DNA from: Dimargaris cristalligena | Taxonomy: Eukaryota > Kickxellomycota > Dimargaritomycetes > Dimargaritales > Dimargaritaceae | DNA length: 11,233 nucleotides | Assembly: GCA_027576995.1 (NCBI GenBank) | Contig: JANBQC010000773.1 | Span: 1 to 11,233, forward strand | Reading direction: 5' to 3' | Part shown: piece after piece, positions 8,423 to 11,233 of the stretch | Layout: the number at the start of each line of letters is the position of its first letter | How positions within the stretch are numbered: the stretch's first letter is position 1 | Translations under genes and position numbers: made by a program | Notes under the pieces: generated by a model | Told to the model about the DNA's origin: nothing | The model's database searches: none | Seen by the model: only the letters and a program-made list of their open reading frames with translations

Positions 8423-8909
8423 ATGCCCCAATTGAGTGGTGATTGCCGTGGAGCGGTCATCGGAGGCCTATATGCGTGGAGACAACACCTCTATATGCGC
8501 AAACATGTCTGTCTGTATGCGTGGGCCAACCTGGGAGAGAACTATCCCCTAATGGTGGGCGCCGTCGTCGACCGTAGGACGAGCAAAGGTGACGACAAGG
8601 CCTGGCTTTCCATCTCTAACTCTTTCTCTCTTTATTCTCTCTTTTTCAGGCACCCGTTCTCGCTCGCTCTCTGTGCTTGATTGTGGCGGATTCGATAGTA
8701 TAACCCCAACAACAGTAAGTGTACACGGCGGACTCGCAACAGTGAAATCCCACCAACGATGGGCCATGCCAATCAACAGGATCCTTTTTCACCCCCAACA
8801 GTACGCGGGTGAGAGGAGGGATCGTCCTCAGAGGCCAAAGTCCCACACTGCCCTACCTCGGTCCCGTCAAGCTGGATTCCGACGGATTACCCTTCTTGGC
8901 CTAGTCTAA
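8423..8909 (+). CDS. Candidate small spliced gene, unrecognised product (model uncertain)
   Basis: The core evidence is a 65-base stretch (8650-8714) framed by a strong acceptor (CTAAC at 8616-8620, CT-rich tract, TTTTTCAG ending 8649) and a strong donor (GTAAGT at 8715). Upstream, ATG 8423 runs open to G8588 before GTGACG; joining 8588 to 8650 keeps the frame. Alternatively ATG 8505 reaches a GTATGC donor at 8515, also in frame. Downstream an acceptor CCCCCAACAG ending 8801 (intron 8715-8801, 87 bases) leads to an exon ending at TAA 8907-8909. The products would be about 112 or 60 residues. The last exon is Arg-rich; no domain is recognised. The segment could equally be a non-coding leader exon. 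Confidence 0.2.
8468..8521 (+). promoter_or_regulatory. Three near-identical 9-base motifs at 22-23 base spacing
   Basis: CTATATGCG occurs at 8468-8476 and 8491-8499, and CTGTATGCG at 8513-8521. Start-to-start spacing is 23 and 22 bases, about two helical turns. The cluster lies just before the point near 8590 where strand composition flips, which is where a divergent promoter would sit. The role as protein-binding sites is inference. Confidence 0.4.
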
Positions 8910-9300
8910 ATACCGCCCTTTATTTTTTTTATAATTTACTCTTCCGTTCCCTCTTCATTGGTTATTCCCTCCATGACCCAATTGATCCGAGAATTCTCGC
9001 CGCCTATCCCTAAACACCTTAGAACGACTTACACAATGCGTGGCGAGTACAATCCCGGGAGGTTGGAGTCGGGGAAAAACCACGGGACTAGAGGGTCAAC
9101 CACGTGGAGTGGTCATCCGGTGAAAAAATGAGGCCGGTCGGGTACTCTGCAGCTGAGCTAATCCACACCGAGAGAGTACGCGGGTTCCATGGCGCAATAA
9201 CCGAGTCTTTAAACCCAGTAGGCAAAATCAACCCTGCATAGGTGATTGAGGTGGGACACTGCCGTGGGTCTTTCATGTGCCATTCGGACCATCCACCCTC
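8910..9300. other. Intergenic stretch without recognised gene
   Basis: It begins with a T-rich run (8921-8930) and a CT-rich stretch, then mixed sequence. It contains the palindrome CCACGTGG (9100-9107) and no recognisable structural RNA: I compared by eye with spliceosomal RNAs, 5S rRNA and SRP RNA and saw no signature. A minus-strand open frame with ATG (9276-9088, 62 codons) exists but has no supporting context. Confidence 0.35.
9100..9107. promoter_or_regulatory. E-box palindrome CCACGTGG
   Basis: An 8-base perfect palindrome with a CACGTG core (9101-9106), the site bound by bHLH factors of the Cbf1/Pho4 type in fungi. A single site of this size can occur by chance; position between the candidate plus-strand transcripts gives modest support. 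Confidence 0.25.
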
Positions 9301-9309
9301 CTCCTTCCA

Positions 9310-9378
9310 ATGAGCGGAACGCGGGCTACGCTGTTATTGTACCCTTCCCATTCCTTCATTCATCGACTGTTGCGCTGA
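9310..9378 (+). CDS. Small ORF, 22 codons, presequence-like composition
   Basis: ATG at 9310 opens 22 codons ending in TGA (9376-9378). The peptide has Arg, Ser, His and hydrophobic residues but no acidic ones (starts MSGTRATLLLYPSHSF), as mitochondrial presequences do. It sits just before a CT-rich stretch (9388-9420). It could be an upstream ORF or a first exon, but no good donor is present. Very weak support. Confidence 0.1.
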   Translation: MSGTRATLLLYPSHSFIHRLLR

Positions 9379-9519
9379 TTAAATCGCAATCCAACCTCTC
9401 CCCCCCTTCCCTTCCCAAACAATCCAATTGTAAACACTACTTTGTTTTGTTTAACGAGTAATCTCCGCCCATCAGCTTACCGAAAACTATTCGAAAACAA
9501 TAACAGTAGGTGTGATTGG

Positions 9520-9551
9520 CTAACACGTCGACACCTTCCCCCTAATTCCAG
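9520..9551 (+). promoter_or_regulatory. Branch point and 3' splice site signal
   Basis: CTAAC at 9520-9524 is followed by a C/T-rich stretch (CACCTTCCCCCTAATTCCAG) ending with AG at 9550-9551, 28 bases after the branch A. Possible donors are GTAAAC at 9430 and GTAATC at about 9457. It is one of several similar pairs on the plus strand and supports an intron there. Confidence 0.35.
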
Positions 9552-9629
9552 TCAGGGTAAACCTTCCAAACCGAGTGGCATCAGAATCGACACACAGTCC
9601 GCTGAGAATCCCTTAATTAAATATAAACA

Positions 9630-9755
9630 ATGGTCCCTCTATTATTAAAAAATAACGCGTTCACGAAGGAAAAAAGGGGCGATTGTGAATCCTATACCAA
9701 CGGTCATTCAAATGCCGCACCCTGTGCATCTCTCTTCTTTCCCTCTACCGACTGA
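9630..9755 (+). CDS. Small ORF, 41 codons, strong start context
   Basis: The ATG lies in AAACAATGG, with A at -3 and G at +4, a near-ideal eukaryotic start context. The frame runs 41 codons to TGA (9753-9755); it starts MVPLLLKNNAFTKEKRGD, is charged in the middle and hydrophobic near its end. No domain is recognised. It could be a leader ORF of a spliced plus-strand transcript that continues past 9804, or chance. Confidence 0.2.
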   Translation: MVPLLLKNNAFTKEKRGDCESYTNGHSNAAPCASLFFPSTD

Positions 9756-9803
9756 GCACTCCGAATCGTGAAGGCATGATTTTTCATTCATTCGTCTGCC
9801 AAG

Positions 9804-9909
9804 GTAATACCCCCCCCCCATCCAGGTCGTCGAGTCCCTCTGATCAAGCCTCCAAAAATCTCTGTTAAAGCCTAACGCCTGCCCTTCACCGTACCAACCA
9901 TAACCTTAG
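9804..9909 (+). other. Candidate intron (GTAATA...CTAAC...TTAG)
   Basis: A donor-like CCAAG/GTAATAC at 9804 is followed by ten Cs (9810-9819), a CTAAC branch motif (9872-9876) and CCTTAG ending at 9909, 34 bases after the branch A. The length would be 106 bases. The next ATG is 7 bases past the acceptor (9917, GGCATGG context), the usual look of a leader intron just before a start. A second donor option is GTCGTC at 9826, which would join a short upstream frame (ATG 9776) in phase with the 9917 frame. Confidence 0.3.
9810..9819 (+). repeat. Homopolymer run C10
   Basis: Ten consecutive Cs, directly after a donor-like GTAATA. A second C10 run is at 10818-10827. Such runs are prone to length errors in sequencing, so any frame read through them is uncertain. 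Confidence 0.9.
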
Positions 9910-9916
9910 TCAAGGC

Positions 9917-10090
9917 ATGGGTTTAATTGAACTATGGCTGCAACATCAATTAAATAGAATCGGTCGTCTAGGTCGTAATCTGGACTGTCGATCCATTTCT
10001 AAAGGCCAATTAAATCACTGGCAACTACAAACTAATAAATTACCATATAATTTAATAAACAGACCCTGGGAAGAACCCAGGTCCTTATGA
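9917..10090 (+). CDS. Small ORF, 57 codons, unrecognised, possibly spliced
   Basis: ATG at 9917 in a purine-at--3, G-at-+4 context, 7 bases after a candidate acceptor, opens 57 codons to TGA (10088-10090). The peptide starts MGLIELWLQHQLNRIGRLG and has ordinary composition. A further branch/acceptor pair lies inside (CTAAT 10032-10036, AAACAG ending 10062). Splicing from GTAATC (9975) or GTCGTA (9972) to 10063 would give an alternative C-terminus in an open frame ending at TGA about 10117. No family is recognised in either version. It is the best coding candidate in the right third of the window, but remains weak. Confidence 0.25.
   Translation: MGLIELWLQHQLNRIGRLGRNLDCRSISKGQLNHWQLQTNKLPYNLINRPWEEPRSL
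10062..10083. other. Hairpin with 8-bp stem and one bulge
   Basis: GACC(C)TGGG and CCCAGGTC pair around an AAGAA loop; one C is bulged. It overlaps the end of the small ORF at 9917-10090. It might be an RNA hairpin or a binding palindrome. No T run follows, so a termination role is not supported. Confidence 0.4.
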
Positions 10091-10152
10091 CAACCATGCT
10101 ATGTTATTTTCGGGTTGAGCTTAATATAATATAGTTATATCAACGGTTATAA

Positions 10153-10263
10153 ATGCCTAAGTATAAAATCAGAGTTGTAAGTAAGATAATAACCAAGTGT
10201 TTATTTTATAAAAACGAGTTCAAGGGATATCCTCCTGAGGAGGCCGAGGTCTGTTGGTTTTAA
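10153..10263 (+). CDS. Small ORF, 36 codons, unrecognised
   Basis: ATG at 10153 runs 36 codons to TAA (10261-10263). The first half is Lys-rich and hydrophobic, the second includes FKGYPPEEAEVCWF. A donor-like GTAAGT lies inside at 10177. Start context is poor (T at -3). It may be chance or a fragment of a spliced gene; no domain is recognised. Confidence 0.12.
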   Translation: MPKYKIRVVSKIITKCLFYKNEFKGYPPEEAEVCWF

Positions 10264-10281
10264 TCAAGGCCCAAGGAATAA

Positions 10282-10337
10282 TGACATCATGGGTACAAAC
10301 ATCAGTTGACTGGGTGTATCATCGGGACCTGACGTCG
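10282..10337. promoter_or_regulatory. Pair of CRE/AP-1-like sites upstream of tRNA
   Basis: TGACATCA (10282-10289) and TGACGTCG (10330-10337) are close to the ATF/CREB bZIP site TGACGTCA, each with one mismatch. They lie 79-134 bases before the tRNA. A 28-codon ORF (10281-10367) overlaps them and is probably chance. Function is inferred from motif only. Confidence 0.2.
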
Positions 10338-10415
10338 TTGACGAACTTGAGGGCCAGGACCTGGTGATTTTAGAGGCATCTGGTGTAATTTTATAACAAC
10401 TAATTTTCTTAGCTG

Positions 10416-10487
10416 GCCCGCTTGGCTCAGTGGTAAGGCGTCTGTCTCGTAAACAGAAGATCGGCGGTTCGATTCCGCCAGTGGGCA
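10416..10487 (+). tRNA. tRNA-Thr, anticodon CGT
   Basis: A full 72-base cloverleaf can be folded. The acceptor stem GCCCGCT (10416-10422) pairs with AGTGGGC (10480-10486), with one G-T pair, and the discriminator base is A10487. The D arm starts GCTC (10425) with three good pairs. The anticodon stem TCTGT/ACAGA (10441-10445/10453-10457) encloses CTCGTAA, giving anticodon CGT (10448-10450), which reads ACG threonine codons. The T stem GGCGG/CCGCC (10463-10467/10475-10479) encloses TTCGATT. The A box (TGGCTCAGTGG, 10423-10433) and B box (GGTTCGATTCC, 10466-10476) match Pol III promoter consensus. There is no intron and CCA is not encoded, as expected for a eukaryotic nuclear gene. Confidence 0.97.
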
Positions 10488-10488
10488 G

Positions 10489-10497
10489 TTTTGTTTT
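10489..10497 (+). terminator. Pol III T-run terminator of tRNA-Thr
   Basis: TTTT begins two bases after the discriminator base, is broken by one G, and repeats as TTTT (10494-10497). Four or more Ts just past a tRNA is the normal RNA polymerase III stop signal. Confidence 0.8.
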
Positions 10498-11156
10498 GTA
10501 TTTTCCCCCATTGAGCGGTTCCTTCGCTTTGTTTGGTTAAGATTGATCATGTTTTTTGGGGCCTTTAGAATCGCCATATTCCTAAGCATCTATTACTTTT
10601 ATTTTCAACTCAATAACATCCTTCTCCCTAATCCGCATGATAGATATTTAATATTTCGATGATAACAAAATATTACCGTGAGCTTGTGTGATTTGTAAAA
10701 CTACTTTTTTTTTGGGGGTATTTACACTCACTGTCCTTTGGCAGAAATATTACTACCTGATGTAGGGCTAGTCATTGCTTATATTATAATTTAACTATGC
10801 ATCACTAAGGCCCATTGCCCCCCCCCCTACAGTACAGCTGGTTTTCTCATTGCCTGCCTATATCCATTAGACACAAATAGTGCTCTATATAAATACTTGT
10901 ATAAATAGCAATGTGATAATTACTGACAGTGGTATGTGATTCTAGAAAAGGTTACCAGGTGCCAGTTTTAGGTGCAATAAAAGACCAAAAATGGCAAATT
11001 GTACTCATCAATTTTAATTATGTGGTGGTAGGTTATAGACCTTTTCCTCATCATATGAGGCTAAGTATATGTTAATGTAAGCACTGCAGTCACAACTGCT
11101 GTATAGCCAGAATCGTCCAAAACATGTATAATGGCCATAATAGTCTCTACCATATA
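10498..11156. other. AT-rich non-coding stretch up to right repeat arm
   Basis: No credible ORF on either strand. It holds a T9 run followed by G5 (10705-10718) and a C10 run (10818-10827). The sequence directly inside the right repeat arm (CATATATGG) shows no similarity to that inside the left arm. Nothing resembling a transposase remnant was seen. Confidence 0.5.
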
Positions 11157-11231
11157 TGGTGAACTTACCACATTTTTTACCTACTTTTATTTTTTATCTA
11201 TTTTTCGCACTTATCGGAAGTATGCCCCTGA
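11157..11231 (-). repeat. Right arm of 75-base inverted repeat (possible transposon end)
   Basis: Read on the minus strand it repeats the left arm at 72-146 with two substitutions and no gap, starting TCAGGGGC at 11231 and ending TTCACCA at 11157. Only two bases remain outside it, so a target-site duplication cannot be tested properly. The three bases after the CCCCTG tip are ACG, and no left-flank word ending just before the left CAGGGG starts with ACG. This gives no support for one simple insertion spanning the window, though the test is weak. Confidence 0.85.
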
Positions 11232-11233
11232 CG

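Larger units (their letters stand above)
6697..8590 (-). promoter_or_regulatory. CT-rich leader/promoter region upstream of the ankyrin gene
   Basis: The minus strand is strongly pyrimidine-rich for nearly 1.9 kb; for example 48 of 60 plus-strand bases in 7381-7440 are purines. Long CT-rich tracts upstream of the start are common in fungal promoters, so I read this as leader plus promoter. It holds one upstream ORF (6840-6872), a TA run (7563-7574), an AAT-type tract (8051-8080) and an AG run (8249-8269). Several open frames here (for example minus 7534-6965 and 7979-7536) come from stop-poor CT-rich composition and start at TTG or GTG rather than ATG, so I do not call them genes. Confidence 0.5.

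Noticed and set aside
8159..8460. Minus-strand frames over the AG microsatellite
   Set aside because: Their Ser/Leu repeats are direct translations of the CT dinucleotide run.
9088..9276. 62-codon minus-strand ORF with ATG
   Set aside because: No recognisable motif, no supporting promoter or splice context, and the length is within chance expectation for this composition.
8910..9300. Structural RNA gene (5S rRNA, spliceosomal RNA, SRP RNA)
   Set aside because: No conserved signature of these families could be seen by eye on either strand.
10302..10589. Minus-strand 95-codon open frame
   Set aside because: It reads across the antisense of the tRNA-Thr; the residues around PLAESNRRSSVYETDALPL are the usual translation of a tRNA complement, not a protein.
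72..11231. A single intact 11.2-kb transposon carrying the ankyrin gene as cargo
   Set aside because: No transposase or other mobility gene is visible, the sequence inside the two arms shares nothing beyond 75 bases, and the few flanking bases show no target duplication. Kept only as a hypothesis in the findings.
1..11233. CRISPR array or bacterial operon layout
   Set aside because: No regularly spaced direct repeats with unique spacers, no Shine-Dalgarno-linked gene series; all signals are eukaryotic.

Overview
The window looks like nuclear DNA from a eukaryote, most likely a fungus. I infer this from one very long intron-free coding region with long Ser/Pro-rich disordered stretches, a eukaryotic tRNA gene with internal A and B boxes and a T-run terminator, CTAAC-type branch-point motifs 27-34 bases before AG, and strongly pyrimidine-rich tracts upstream of coding. 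An early-diverging fungal lineage would fit, but nothing here fixes the species.

Layout. Positions 72-146 and 11157-11231 form an inverted pair of 75-base repeats, with two mismatches and no gaps. They begin 5'-(T)CAGGGGC, as many cut-and-paste transposon ends do. Between the left arm and about 590 the DNA is AT-rich without genes. Positions 591-1145 form a G-rich island of unknown nature, and 1146-2361 is AT-rich again, with one short coding-like open stretch (1286-1417). Positions 2362-6696 on the minus strand hold the one secure protein gene, a 1444-residue ankyrin-repeat protein with a long disordered N-terminal half, degenerate ankyrin-like helices in the middle and three recognisable ankyrin repeats near residues 1064-1152. 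Positions 6697-8590 are strikingly purine-rich on the plus strand, so the minus strand is a CT-rich leader/promoter for that gene; it holds one short upstream ORF. Near 8590 the bias flips and the plus strand becomes pyrimidine-rich, which suggests a divergent promoter.

From about 8420 to 10370 no long ORF exists, but the plus strand carries several good branch-point/acceptor pairs, some good donors and several small ORFs. One or more small spliced plus-strand genes are possible; none encodes a protein I recognise. At 10416-10487 lies a clean tRNA-Thr(CGT). The last 740 bases are AT-rich and lead into the right repeat arm.

The ankyrin gene and the tRNA have no evident functional link. The least explained parts are the terminal inverted repeat pair, the divergent skew switch with its triple CTATATGCG-type motif, and the plus-strand run of splice signals. 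I did not find a complete, demonstrably new multi-gene system.
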